Assembly: GCF_000350225.1 (NCBI RefSeq)
Contig: NW_005179199.1
Span: forward strand, 48,590-112,589
Direction: 5' to 3'
Source: Chondrus crispus
Lineage: Eukaryota > Rhodophyta > Florideophyceae > Gigartinales > Gigartinaceae
DNA length: 64,000 bases
Shown here: positions 1 through 10,700 of the stretch, piece after piece
How the letters are laid out: every line of letters starts with the position of its first letter
How positions within the stretch are numbered: the first letter of the stretch is position 1
Translations under genes and position numbers: made by a program
Notes under the pieces: generated by a model
Databases searched by the model: none
Told to the model about the DNA's origin: nothing
What the model saw: the letters and a program-made list of their open reading frames with translations, nothing else

Positions 1-1702
1 TTTCGCCATTTATGAATGAAAAGCCTGTAATTTCCCAGCAGCGTAACCTAAAAACCCTGAAAGCTTATATCGCTTCCATGAACTTGATACAATTTTATCT
101 CTATTACAGTCACGTTACGAAACGAAATAGATCCAAATCTAAATTTATTCGTATGAAAACAGGATTTTCGAAAAGTTTAATCGTCAGTAGCCATAGAAGC
201 ATGAATTATTCATCGAAAAAAGCTGATTCACAGTTTCCGGACTGAAATGACTGCAACAAGATTTAAGGTCATTGATTCATATGAACCAGATAAAATTCTG
301 CTCACGAAAGCGGTGCACACTGCGGTTTTATTCGTCAATGCTCGGTATTTTGGGTAGTATGCGGTAGTACGGTTCAAAAGGTACTTTTTTAACCCTAATG
401 AAATTTGTAATGGCTTGGAGACTTTGTGTACCTCACTATTCTACAAAGCGATACATAACCTTTAAAACCATTATTCAAGAGAGTTCAAGTTTTGTAATCC
501 AAAGTAGTAGTATTGGCTCACCACACCTTGGATTTGAACGTTTGCGTTTCCTGATTTGAAGAATTATATCTACTCCAGGGTAATGATATCCGTCAAAATT
601 TGCAAGTTTTGGGTGAGAATGGTGCAAACAGAACTAAGCAGGCCTGCTAAAAGTTTAGATAGGGTGTATGTTCCTGAAGAGAATGCTCTATTTGCCTCTT
701 TTGTAATACATGATTCTAGCAACAACTACGGTAGCTTCCTGAGACTTTTTAGAGCACTTTAAGAAAACTTCTATTTGTAATAAACCTTTGGATATGTATG
801 AGTTGTCAATCCTTATATACTCTTTAAGATAAGAATCTAATAAGACAGCAGGGAGTCATACACGTCATCTTCTCAATGTTAGCAATGTTTTAACCACACG
901 CAAAATAGAATTTGGAAAGAGCATTTCAATTTAGAGATTCTCAGTTTCCAACACTAGATTCTACAAGAACCGCATTTCCCAAGCGAAAAGCTTCACCATA
1001 TCCAATGTAAAAGTCTAAATGAGTACTTCCTACGATGTCCAGTATTTCCGAAATTGCGAAACTGTGTTTCCGTACTGAATCTCTTAAGTAAACTATGATT
1101 AAGGATAAAAGAATCTAATTACGTTCTACTCACTTCCATTTAAATGCGTAGAATATAACTTAGCGAAGTATCCGAGTGTAGAGGACCACCGTACCTAAAC
1201 GAAGTTATTCAGGTAGGAGAATGTATTCCTTGACATACCCCTCTATCCTTCAAAGCATATCTACGAAGTACTTGTTAGGAAAGCTTCCATGTCATATACG
1301 TCACCGACGTGGGTGGGCTTTATTTCTCAGAAATTTACAGCAATGATTCTCGATGACTGCAAGCCAGTCAGGACACTAGAGCCACAGTAATGTATTCTGA
1401 AAAAGGCAACAACCAATGCTCTTTGGGAATACGTGTGATCGTCATCATCAAAAATTTCTAAACAATTAAATATGTGTTTTGAATGATGTAGGCTTTCATT
1501 TCTACAATTTGGCAATCAAATTGCATATTTAGCCGTACTCTTTTCAAAGTGTCCTTTCACATATTTCTTCAAAACTAGCTTCAACAATCATTTTCCTGTT
1601 GGATTACTGAAAGACAATCCCTTAACAGGAGGTTTAGGGGGATTTCAATTTTCAAAAATGTCAACTTAAGCAAGGAAGGGGAGAGGGAACAAAAAGGGGG
1701 GT
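1..1702. other. AT-rich gene-free flank
   Basis: This stretch is AT-rich on both strands. Its open frames are under 80 codons and resemble no family I recognise. I see no tRNA, no long repeat and no coding signal. It may be intergenic DNA or the eroded 5' side of the Crypton-like element that follows. Confidence 0.6.
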
Positions 1703-2908
1703 GTGAATGCTTTTACAGACGGTCCCCTGCGCGAATCCTACGATCTGGTATCTACTGCCGCGAGCGCATCAGCGAAAGCGAATGTGAAGTTAGCAAGACG
1801 AGTTCTGAAAGAGTACTGTGCTCTGAAAGGTGCCCCAGATCCACATCTCGTCACCCCAGAGAGCTCAAAACTCATTCTCAATCTTCTCGCGGATTACTGT
1901 AAGTTTGGAACTGCTGATGCTCTCAAGAATGACAGCATAGGAGCTCTGGCGCAGGGACTTCGGCATGTCTATTGCGAACACGGCCACACGAAAACGTGGC
2001 AGGTTGACGAGTCTGCTGGTAAGGCAAGCGGCAACCCGCTGATTGAAAACCCTGATTTGTAGGCGCTGCGAAAGGCCCATCGCGTTCATTTGGCTCATCT
2101 AGGATTCGTTACGTTACGCTCTAGGCCAATCACAGCAGCCAATATCTGTGATTTGGCCGAAAAGTTTTGGTACGGGAGAGAAAAGGTAACCGCAGCACTT
2201 GACGTGCTCCTACATGCCATCCTCGTTGTCGGGTTGAATTTGGGACTCAGATATGATGAAATTAAGAAGTTGAAAGTCGAAAACGTCTCTGTTGGGTCCG
2301 GTGGCTGCACGTTGACGTTGCTTGAATCAATTAAGAATTCAACTGTGCATAGAACGTACCAGCTTCGCGATTGGTTCGGGAACTATGCCTTGCGGTTCTC
2401 ATACTTTATGGATCCATTCTTAGCATTGTACTCGTGGCTGACACTTCGTGGAAGTAGCCCAGGGCCTTTATTTTGCGATGTGAATGAGACAAGAAGTGGT
2501 TGGGTCATTGACACCAAAGCACCGTGGAGTTCTAAGAAATTCACCGAGTTCTTCCGAGGTCGCTTGTCATCAATTGGTGTCGGATCGGATAATCTGGGTA
2601 TGTACTCCGGACATTCAATCAAAAGAGGTTCAGTCCAGCTGTATCGAGCTCTAGGGCTTCGCGATGAAGCAATTATGGAAATAATTCAGATGAGTGGATA
2701 TCAAGCGTATGCCAACTATTGCGCTGCCTACAACGACTGTGCTCCGCCAGAGCTTCCTCGCTTTAATTCAGTCCAGGAGTATGTACGTCATGCTAAAACT
2801 ATTTGCGAAGAATCTGAGCAGATATATGAGAAGGTGGACTTTGCAAAGTTTCTTGAGCACGTCCATACTGGTCTCAGTTCAAACGATGTGGACAAAACTT
2901 TTAGTTAG
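1703..2908 (+). pseudogene. Tyrosine recombinase (Crypton-type), one internal stop
   Basis: One reading frame runs through this interval, broken only by a TAG at 2060-2062. The first part (about 119 residues) is helical, like a core-binding domain. The second part carries the catalytic region: a first active-site arginine in LGLRYDEI, a histidine block GHSIKRG, and a late tyrosine-rich segment SGYQAYANYCAAY that should hold the nucleophile. In the usual HxxR motif the fourth position here is lysine, followed at once by arginine. No ATG is evident at the start, so the true N-terminus is unknown. The enzyme would cut and rejoin DNA through a 3'-phosphotyrosine. Family assignment rests on motif pattern only. 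Confidence 0.6.
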
Positions 2909-3014
2909 TCTAGTGAAATGTTTTCGTCGAGTACAATAAATAATCTGGTACTTGATTTATGGATCATAGTTTTCTGTTTTAATGAGATATAAGTGATCGT
3001 CTTAATAATTTCAG
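2904..3014 (+). other. Candidate intron in the recombinase gene
   Basis: A GTTAGT donor at 2904 and a TTTCAG acceptor ending at 3014 would remove the recombinase stop codon. They would join it in frame to a further open stretch of about 85 codons ending at 3271. The reading frame is preserved exactly across this junction. That is suggestive but not proof, because the downstream protein lies in another frame again. Confidence 0.3.
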
Positions 3015-3267
3015 AGCGAGGAATAACCAACAGACCCACACGACAAAAAATGGAGAGACAAGGGTTCGTGCGGCCGATCCAAGGAGGTGGAGAAGGTGCC
3101 GGATTCAAATCCCCTAGACAAATACTGCAACTTGAACCGGAGATTGGTTTGACGATCAGTAAGGAGATATTGCTTTCGTCGGGTAACACTAATTCTGTCG
3201 GCAAATCGAAAAATCAGGGAAGCGATTCAGAGAATGAAGGACAAATTTATGCTGTTCAAGATGAGAA

Positions 3268-3897
3268 ATGAAAGTTTGGAAGAAAGAGCTACAGCAGAGA
3301 CTATTTCTCTTGCACCAGAGAAGGAAGGAATCTTCTAGTGCGCTGTCGAAAAGAAATACGAGCGTACAGTTGTACGCCTCGTTGGAAGAAAACGCCGTGG
3401 AAGATGGAAGTAAAGAACCGTTGATACAAAAGAATTGCATTGCTTCTGCAGCTGCAGAGGCAACAGAACGGGACTTCGATTCATTTATTCATTCATTGCA
3501 TAAGAAACAGAAAACGGGGGCTCACATGGAACCCAGTACAGTAGTCAAATTCATTCCAGGACTACCGAAACCCATAGAAGAAGTAGTTGAGCTGTGGCGA
3601 AGTGGAGACAAAAATCTCGACTGTCAACCACTGAGAAAGTTTACAGACTCAGAGATGCGAAAGAAAATGGTTCCGAACTATAGCCATCAGATGTGGACCC
3701 TTTCTGGACAGAAGAATAGCTTCTTGCGAATCAAGGCTTTAGTGGAACGAGTACAGGAATTTGGCCCTGTACGAATGGGTCTGATGGATATCGGAAGTGA
3801 CAATGATTGGGAACAAGCCGTTCAAGGATTTCATGCCGCGTATGACAAAGATGGGAGGCCCCAGGCATTATCGCGTGTACTGCGTCAAAAAGATTAA
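3268..3897 (+). CDS. GCR1_C-like DNA-binding protein of the Crypton
   Basis: This 209-residue frame starts at an ATG. Its N-terminal half is basic and coiled-coil-like. Residues about 100-185 fit the GCR1_C pattern found at the C-terminus of Crypton recombinases: a PIEEVVELWRSG helix, a PLRKF segment, an MW...GQK stretch and a following helix. In intact Cryptons this region is fused to the recombinase and thought to bind element DNA. Here it lies 360 bases downstream and in a different frame, so either splicing or a frameshift separates it. It may therefore be the broken C-terminus of the same gene. The assignment rests on spacing of aromatic and basic residues, not on an alignment. Confidence 0.45.
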   Translation: MKVWKKELQQRLFLLHQRRKESSSALSKRNTSVQLYASLEENAVEDGSKEPLIQKNCIASAAAEATERDFDSFIHSLHKKQKTGAHMEPSTVVKFIPGLPKPIEEVVELWRSGDKNLDCQPLRKFTDSEMRKKMVPNYSHQMWTLSGQKNSFLRIKALVERVQEFGPVRMGLMDIGSDNDWEQAVQGFHAAYDKDGRPQALSRVLRQKD

Positions 3898-4302
3898 TAA
3901 AAAATATGAAAACTGTCTTACTGTAAAGGGAGGCCAGTCTCTCACCTCATCCATCTTATCAGAAATTGATGTCGTGGTACAGAGTGCTGTGATAGTTTCT
4001 GTTGTATGGTGAGAAACACGACAGAATGTTCAGATTTATCATGCGTGTAGAAATACAAACACTGTCACGGAGGTATCCAGAGAAGATGTTTTCTCGTTAT
4101 TGCAGTTGAAGCTAAAAATAGACTGAACTACGTACAAGTTGACTGCATAAATATGAACTCTTTTTCATAAAACGTTCCCATGGCAAGGCATATCCATCCT
4201 GATGGTTTAGACCTAAAATGTATTGGAAGAACGTCTAACAAAACAAGATTTTTGTGGCATGGAACATTGCGACCTGATTTTACTTCTCAGCAGTTAAGTG
4301 TT
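3898..4302. other. Gene-free spacer before element A
   Basis: AT-rich sequence with no convincing coding frame. The last five bases, GTGTT (4298-4302), are the left copy of the target-site duplication of element A. Confidence 0.6.
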
Positions 4303-5056
4303 TGTAGCATGAGCGCAGATCAGAATTAGATTTAGAATTAGATCGCGCGCGCGCACACACGTGTACTGTCAGGACTGTCAGGACGCCCGCGCACACGTGT
4401 ACTGTCAGGACTGTCGGGACGCCCGCACACACGTGTACTGTCAGGACTGTCAGGGCGCGCGCACACACGTGTACTGTCGGGACTGTCGGGACGCCCGCAC
4501 ACACGTGTATCATCGGCGCGCGCGCGCACACGTGTATGGACAGCGCTACAGTAGCTGAGTACGGTAGCTCAGCACTGTAACGCGCTACAGTGCAGTACGG
4601 ACTGTACTGTAGCCCTGTATGATAGACGCGACAGACGCGTAATTGTATATTAAACCACGGGAACCGACGGCGGCGGAGGGAAGGCAAGCATCGGCTTGGC
4701 CAGACCCCCACCGTCGGCTAACCCGGAACGCTTACTCTAACTCGTGCACGCTCTCTCTGTTCGCGTTTTAGAGTAGAAGGACACGGGTAGCGGACGCGTA
4801 CGTGCGCGTGTGAGCTAGGATCCGCCTCCACCCGTCGGCACTGGAGCGTCACCCAGTGCCGCGCCGGGGCGTCGAGGCGTCGATCCGCTCTACCGCGTAC
4901 ACTAACGCGTTCGCGACCCGACCCGCTCTACCACCGCTACCGGCCCGTGTCCTTCCTCACGCGTTGCTTACTGGTCCTTTCTGTTCTTCTCGCGTTCTAC
5001 AGGGCCTCTTACGCGGACTGAGCATACACCCCTGTCGTTGGGGTGTTTATGCTACA
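4303..5056 (+). repeat. Element A 5' LTR
   Basis: A 754-bp terminal repeat with inverted ends (TGTAGCAT/ATGCTACA). U3 holds a 36-bp tandem array. A TATA-like TATATTAAA lies at about 4646-4654, so transcription probably starts some 30 bases downstream. A short hairpin near the 3' end (ACACCCCTGTCGTTGGGGTGT) is shared with family B LTRs and may lie in the R/U5 RNA. Confidence 0.92.
4357..4515 (+). repeat. 36-bp tandem array in U3 of element A
   Basis: The block GTGTACTGTC recurs at 4361, 4397, 4433 and 4469, and a diverged copy (GTGTATCATC) follows at 4505, giving an exact 36-bp period. Each unit carries the palindrome ACACGTGT and one or two CTGTC(A/G)GGAC motifs. The identical array is in the 3' LTR (about 16598-16756). 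Iterated palindromes upstream of a TATA-like box look like a promoter-proximal array of factor-binding sites. Confidence 0.8.
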
Positions 5057-5057
5057 G

Positions 5058-5075
5058 TGGTCTCCCGACCTAGAA
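5058..5075 (+). promoter_or_regulatory. Primer-binding site of element A
   Basis: The sequence TGGTCTCCCGACCTAGAA starts one base after the LTR. It recurs just after the LTRs of the B element (33657, one change) and the C element (37694). Its complement reads as a tRNA 3' end: CCA, discriminator A73, a 7-base acceptor strand ending in G72, and a T-stem starting with the conserved C61. C1:G72 with A73 is typical of eukaryotic tRNA-Tyr. Confidence 0.7.
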
Positions 5076-5132
5076 GGCCACGCGATTATCGCGAGAAGAA
5101 TATCGTTCGAATCTGCGTCCGCGCGCGTCCAA

Positions 5133-7718
5133 ATGGAAGAAGGAACCGCCAACTCGATTCAGACGAAACCGGCGAATATGGAGTCAACCGCGCGCCGCGC
5201 CTCCGAGTCAGGCGCGCTGCGCGCCCCCTTCGGCGGCGGCGCCGCAGGTCCTACTGACCGCGAACCGTCGCCTGGGTTTTCAGAAGGACGCGCTCGCGCG
5301 ATGTATGACAGGATCGCGGAATACATCGAGGACGTCCGGACCTCGCCTCGAATTGACGTCTCGGACGCGGTATATACGCGCTGTGTGGAAGAGCTACGCT
5401 CGCTTCGCGAAGGAAGGTTTGACCGCGTCTCCCAATCCTTGGAGAACCTCCGAGCGCTAGTCGACCAGCTACAGAGTCGGCTAGCGCTCGTCGAGGATTC
5501 GCGTCTCGATTCCCCTGTCGAGGACAGGGAAGGCCGCCCTGAGAGGTCGGCCTCATCAAGACGACCCGACGAACAACCCTTCCCGTCGGCGGAGCAAATA
5601 CACGCGTTTGCCCATATGGCCGCGGAACTCAACTCGACGCGGAGACGCGCTCGCGAGGTGGAACAGACCCCGACCACCAGGTCGCCCGGGGCTCCTACGA
5701 GGGGGCCCGGTGCCACTGTTCCCCCGATCGCGTCAGACGCACCGGAGTTCCAACCGACGGGTCCCGGATCCAGTCGGTACGCGGATGGCCCAAGACCACC
5801 AATGGACGCGAATGTCGCGTCCGAAACCCAAGCCCTCCCGTATGTCGCCGGAGACATACGGGGGATGAGACGCGTACCGTACGCGGACGACCAGGACCGT
5901 GGAGGAGCCGCCCGCGGATCAAGAGAACCGATTCTCTCTTTCGATCCTCGCTGGGGCGGCTACCAGCCGGTGGACCTCACCGCGCATCCCGGTCCGCTCG
6001 ATATCCGAACGCTGCCCGTCACCCCTTTCGGGACGTTGGGACCCGCAGCACCCGGGGTCGAGCCCGTCCATACCATGATACAGGAGTTCAGCGATGTCGC
6101 AAACTACCGCATGTATCGGTTGGACAATACGTCGAGGCTCGTTACCTCGGGAGACGCGGGACAGATCGCGAAGTACGTCCAGCGCTGTCGTGGGATTCGA
6201 CCCACGATGCGCAGCTTCGACGGCACTGACGCGATTCAGTTACTACCGTTCCTGAAGGATATACGTATCACCTTCAACGCGCAACACCTCACCGAAGGTG
6301 TTGCCGTCCGCGTCTTCGCGCATTTTCTTGAACGCGACGCGGAAAGATTGTATACGAGTTACACCATGCGCGGACTACGCGCTGGCCAACTTCACGACGA
6401 CGTAAGCTGGCCTGGTCTCGTCAACCAGTTCATCAAACGCTACCTCACGGACGACGTGTTAGGTGAAGCGTATGATACAGTCGCGACCGCGCGACAGCAA
6501 CCCCACGAGACGGAGAACGCGTACGCGGATCGATTGGAGTCCGCCGCGTTCCGATGCACCGCGGTGTTCACCGAACAAGCACTCGCGCATTATTTCGTGC
6601 GCGGACTAGCCCCGGCGACCCGAGCCGCCGTGGCTGAGACGGTGCAACGACTGCCCGGATCGCAGAAGACAGACCTCTCAAGCATCCGCCGTATAGCGAC
6701 GGCGGAAGGTACTACCTTCCGCGCGCGTCGCGGCCTACCCCTGCCGGATCCGAAACCGGCAGGGAGAGCGGGTCGACCATCGAGGTCGAACGCGACAAGT
6801 TCACCCGCGACAGCCCTCCATATTGGAGAAGATGAGTGGCAGGCCGACCCTGTCTTCATCGCGCGAGGCATGGAGCAACGGGGAGGTCGACCTCCCACAC
6901 CGGCGTCAACGCAGTCGACCGGAAGCTTCGCCACGGCGTTCGCGCATATTCCGCACCTTCCAAGTGGTACGGACCACAAGGTGCAGGACCTGGACATTTC
7001 GCGTCAAGGAGGGGATGGCATATCGGCAAGCGTCCCCAAGTTAACCGAAGAGGAGACGCGTCACGCGGCATCTTTCGCATCCACAGACGGTAGCGCGTAC
7101 GTCTGTTGGCTATGCCGTACGTACGGTCATGCCATGTACGCGTGTCCATTCCTGTCGCCCGAGCAACGGATGTTCACCGCGTACAGGAATTACAAGTACC
7201 AGATAGAGAAGCGTCCTGGGATGCGCAACCTCCTCCAGCAATCGGTTCGCGAGGACCGATTTCCGCGTCAAGGGTACCCGAGTCGAGCGGGTGCGGGCGC
7301 CCGCTTCCCGCCCCGCGGTGGGGGGTACTGTCGTAACGAACTCGACCAACGCGGGAGACGCGACTTCCGCCAGGCGGACACGCGATATCCGCGTCAAGAC
7401 AGAAGGGGAGACCAGGACCGTTCCCGACTCCCGCCGGGTGTACAGAACGCGATAATGTACCTCCAGGACTGGGCAGAGGATACGCATGCCCTGCCCAGGG
7501 GGGAACGCGAAGGAGATCCGGCACCCGCGGCCCCGCAAATTCTGCAACGTCCGGACGTGGTGAATCAAGGCCTCGAAGTATCCGAATACTTCGGCGAAGC
7601 CGCGAGACCGAGATGGACCACGCCCGCGCCCCCACTCGTCGCGGGACGCGGAGGCGCGCCAGCTATCGGTAGCGACGCGCTTAGCTCCGATAGCTCCGGT
7701 GGCTCAAAAAACGCGTAA
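5133..7718 (+). CDS. gag: Gag polyprotein of element A
   Basis: Gag forms the virus-like particle and packages element RNA. The frame opens inside the LTR, but the first sensible ATG is at 5133, downstream of the primer site, giving 861 residues. The N-terminal third is charged and low in complexity. The middle (about residues 340-550) is a retrotransposon Gag capsid-type helical domain. Near 7100-7145 there is one CX2CX4HX4C zinc knuckle (CWLCRTYGHAMYAC), the RNA-binding nucleocapsid motif. The tail is proline, arginine and glycine-rich. It aligns closely with the B-element Gag at 33736-36307, including an identical zinc knuckle. No break is seen, so this protein may still be made. It ends in a -1 frameshift signal that gives access to pol. 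Confidence 0.88.
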   Translation: MEEGTANSIQTKPANMESTARRASESGALRAPFGGGAAGPTDREPSPGFSEGRARAMYDRIAEYIEDVRTSPRIDVSDAVYTRCVEELRSLREGRFDRVSQSLENLRALVDQLQSRLALVEDSRLDSPVEDREGRPERSASSRRPDEQPFPSAEQIHAFAHMAAELNSTRRRAREVEQTPTTRSPGAPTRGPGATVPPIASDAPEFQPTGPGSSRYADGPRPPMDANVASETQALPYVAGDIRGMRRVPYADDQDRGGAARGSREPILSFDPRWGGYQPVDLTAHPGPLDIRTLPVTPFGTLGPAAPGVEPVHTMIQEFSDVANYRMYRLDNTSRLVTSGDAGQIAKYVQRCRGIRPTMRSFDGTDAIQLLPFLKDIRITFNAQHLTEGVAVRVFAHFLERDAERLYTSYTMRGLRAGQLHDDVSWPGLVNQFIKRYLTDDVLGEAYDTVATARQQPHETENAYADRLESAAFRCTAVFTEQALAHYFVRGLAPATRAAVAETVQRLPGSQKTDLSSIRRIATAEGTTFRARRGLPLPDPKPAGRAGRPSRSNATSSPATALHIGEDEWQADPVFIARGMEQRGGRPPTPASTQSTGSFATAFAHIPHLPSGTDHKVQDLDISRQGGDGISASVPKLTEEETRHAASFASTDGSAYVCWLCRTYGHAMYACPFLSPEQRMFTAYRNYKYQIEKRPGMRNLLQQSVREDRFPRQGYPSRAGAGARFPPRGGGYCRNELDQRGRRDFRQADTRYPRQDRRGDQDRSRLPPGVQNAIMYLQDWAEDTHALPRGEREGDPAPAAPQILQRPDVVNQGLEVSEYFGEAARPRWTTPAPPLVAGRGGAPAIGSDALSSDSSGGSKNA

Positions 7719-7754
7719 AGACGGTTACGTTCGCGCGGTCGCGTGAGACGTCTT
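7706..7754 (+). promoter_or_regulatory. -1 ribosomal frameshift signal, gag/pol of element A
   Basis: The heptamer A AAA AAC (7706-7712) is in the correct gag phase, with codons TCA AAA AAC, two codons before the gag stop TAA at 7716. Five bases later AAGACG (7718-7723) can pair with CGTCTT (7749-7754), enclosing a CGCG/CGCG inner hairpin. The pol frame is open only from 7694, so a -1 slip here is the natural way to reach it. The arrangement of heptamer, short spacer and hairpin is the known design of -1 frameshift sites. Confidence 0.7.
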
Positions 7755-10700
7755 GTCCATATCCCATCGACCCGTCACCGCGAGCCCGACAAGGGCACGG
7801 GGGATATTTACCGATAATATCCCCCACTCCTCCACGCGAAGACGCCGAAACCCGCGTGATTCCGGCGCAGGAAATAAGGGACGTCGTGGCTTCCGTATGC
7901 CCGACGCCCGAGAAGAAACCCCCGGAGCCCCCCGTGGGCTCTAAGCTGCGGGAGGACCGCGAACCGCGCAAGGACGCGACTTGTCGTGCGGACGTCAACG
8001 AACAACAGACGTCCCGCGACCAAGGAAGAAGGACGCGTAAACGCGGAAAGAGCCGTCGCCGACGCCCCAGGCGAAACGACCTCGCGAATCGGACCGCGCC
8101 GAAGGTTGTCGACGGCGTCATCTGCTTGATGACGTCGAAGATATATAATTTCCTCGGCTCGATCGCCACGGAGGACAACGCGTTCAAGCCCCACACTATC
8201 GCCGTTGATACGTGCTCGGGATACAATTTGGTGAGGAAGTCCGACCTTCCTCCCGACTGGACGCGTTACGTAATACGCGACGCACCTCTGCCCCGGCTGG
8301 CAGGCGCGAATAGCAACCCGCTCAAGCTTAGCGCGGTTGTCCGGCTGGCCGTCCGGCTCCGGAACACGACGTTCCGAGTTCCGTTCGTCGTGGCGGACCA
8401 GCTCGCGGTTCCCGTTCTCCTTGGGACCGCGTTCATTGACGCGCACGTGCGTCGTATCGATGTCGACGCGCAGAAGCTTGAACTCCGTCAAGGTGGCTCC
8501 ATTGCCATTGTCGACGGGAGGGGGGAGCCGTCTCCCCCGACCAGACGACAAGGCCGTCAGACGAGCCGAGCTGACGTACGCGAAGAAGCCCCGCAGGCGA
8601 TCCGTATTGCCCGCTGTGTTACCATCCCCGCGATGTCACAAGCTCGCATACGCGTAACGACCGCGGGGAAAGGGCTCGTCTTCTTGGAACCAAAGCCGTC
8701 GCTTCAGCACCGCCTCGGGGTGAGGTTGACCAACGGCGTAGCCGAGGTCCTACCGCACCAGACCTTCGAGGCCGTCGTCGCGAATTTTTCGCGTTGCACA
8801 AGGCCGCTACCAAAGCACACCGTCGTTGGCTACGCGAAACAAAACCCCCTCGCGATCCTAACGCCCGAGCGCCGGGTCGCGGAGGAGATCGCGCACGCGT
8901 TGCACCTTACTGACTTGGACGACCAAGTCGGTGAGGTAGGAGCTGGCCGACCAAGCTCCGCCGAGGAGGTGATCGCGAACGCGGAGGTACGATCCGCGGA
9001 GTACCCCTCGCCGACGGAGGGCACTGTACGCGTACCAGATAAGGATCCCAAAAATCCCGCCACGGATTGGGAAAAGGGAGTGGATTTGTCATACATCAGT
9101 GATGACAGGTTACGCGGACAAGTCCTCGAGATGCTACGCAAGCACTCGGGCTTGTAGGACGGTACGCTCGGAACGATCCGAGCGACGGAACACCGTATCC
9201 CCCTCGAGCCAGGCACGAAGCCCATCCGCTCGATGCCCTATCGGAAAGGGCCCGCGATGCGCGAAATGGTCGCGAAAGAGGTCCACATGATGCTGAATGC
9301 GGGAGTCATCGAACCCGCCAGCACCAAGTGGGCCTCCCCGGTAGTCCTAGTTCCAAAGAAGGACGGAACCCTTCGGTTCTGCGTGGACTACCGGCGCGTG
9401 AACGCGAAGACGCTAGCGGATTCGTATCGGCTGCTGCGTATGGACGATTGTATTGATTCGCTGGGCGACGCGGCAGTCTTCACGACGTTAGACTGAAACT
9501 CCGGCTACTGGCAGATACCAGTCGCGCCGAAGGACCGCGACAAGACGAAGTTCACCACGCACATGGGGACTTTTCGCCACCTACGGATGCCGTTTGGGCT
9601 GAAAGGGGCACCGGCCACCTTTCAGCGCGCGCTCGACATCATCCTCTCAGGCGTCCGTTGGCAGATCTGCCTCGTCTATTTGGATGATGTCATCGTCTTT
9701 TCGCGTACGCACGAGGAGCACGCGAAACACCTCGACACTGTCTTGAGCCTGTTGGGGAGCGCCGGCATCTCCCTCAAGCTCAAGAAGTGTAGCTTCTTTC
9801 AGCCCAAGGTCCATTACCTGGGGCACGTTATATCCCCAGGTGAGCTCAGCGTCGCGGAGACCGCAGCCGACGCGTTCAGGACGTTCACGTTCCCGAGGAC
9901 GCTGACGCAGGTGCGCTCGTTCCTCGGGGCGTGCAACGTCTACCGCCGCTTCGTCAAGGGATTCGCGAAAATCGCCCGTCCACTGACGGATATGACGCGT
10001 AAGGATGCCGACCCCGACTTCGACCATCCCACCGAGTTTCAGCTACATGCGTTCGAGGAGCTCAAGTCGCGGATGATCGCCCCACCTATACTCGCGCTTC
10101 CGCGGTATGGACGACCGTAAATGATAGATACGGACGCGAGCGCGTATCAGCTTTGCTGCACGCTGTTGCAGGAGCACGACGGGTCCAACGACTGGCGCCC
10201 CGTCGGCTACTGGTCCTACTCGCTGAACGACAGCGAGAGGAACTACAGCGCGACTGAACGCGAGTGTTTCGCCGTAGTGTGGGCCGTACGCACACTACGA
10301 CCGTACGTAGAAGGCACCAAGTTCACCGTCCGTACGGATCACGACGCGTTGAGGTGGCTCATGTCCCTCACCGAAAGTTCCGGAAGACTAACGCGTTGGC
10401 GGCTACGTCTGGCTGAATACGACTTCACCATTCAGTACCGCCCGGACGCGTGCATCAGGTTCCGCACGCGTTATCCGGTCTCATCTCGCCGAGGGTCGCC
10501 GACGACCCTCGACCAGTCGTCGAGGTGGATGACGACATTCCCACCTTCGACGCGGGCACTACAGTACGCGACGTCTCGGACGAGCTCGTGGATCACGTCT
10601 GCACCGCAAAGTGTGACCACAAGACCGTCCAGGTGCTCGTCACCACGCGGAAGCACACCGAGACGCAAAGAAGAACGCGTGCCCGAGCACGCAACGAGCC

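Larger units (their letters stand above)
1703..3897 (+). mobile_element. Decayed Crypton-like transposon
   Basis: A tyrosine-recombinase reading frame is followed on the same strand by a protein with a GCR1_C-like DNA-binding region. That pairing is the known signature of Cryptons, DNA transposons that move by a tyrosine recombinase and lack terminal inverted repeats. The outer ends cannot be fixed from the sequence, so the coordinates are those of the coding remnant. It carries one nonsense codon and at least one frame change, so this copy is probably inactive. A captured recombinase of another type is the main alternative. Confidence 0.55.

Noticed and set aside
4357-4515. CRISPR-like array
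   Set aside because: The units are direct tandem copies with no unique spacers, inside an LTR.
4338-4711. Repetitive frames in the LTR of element A on both strands
   Set aside because: They are translations of the 36-bp array, whose period is divisible by three.
5159-5857. Long minus-strand frame opposite gag of element A
   Set aside because: It mirrors a well-supported Gag and arises from GC-rich codon use; no such frame is kept opposite the B Gag.
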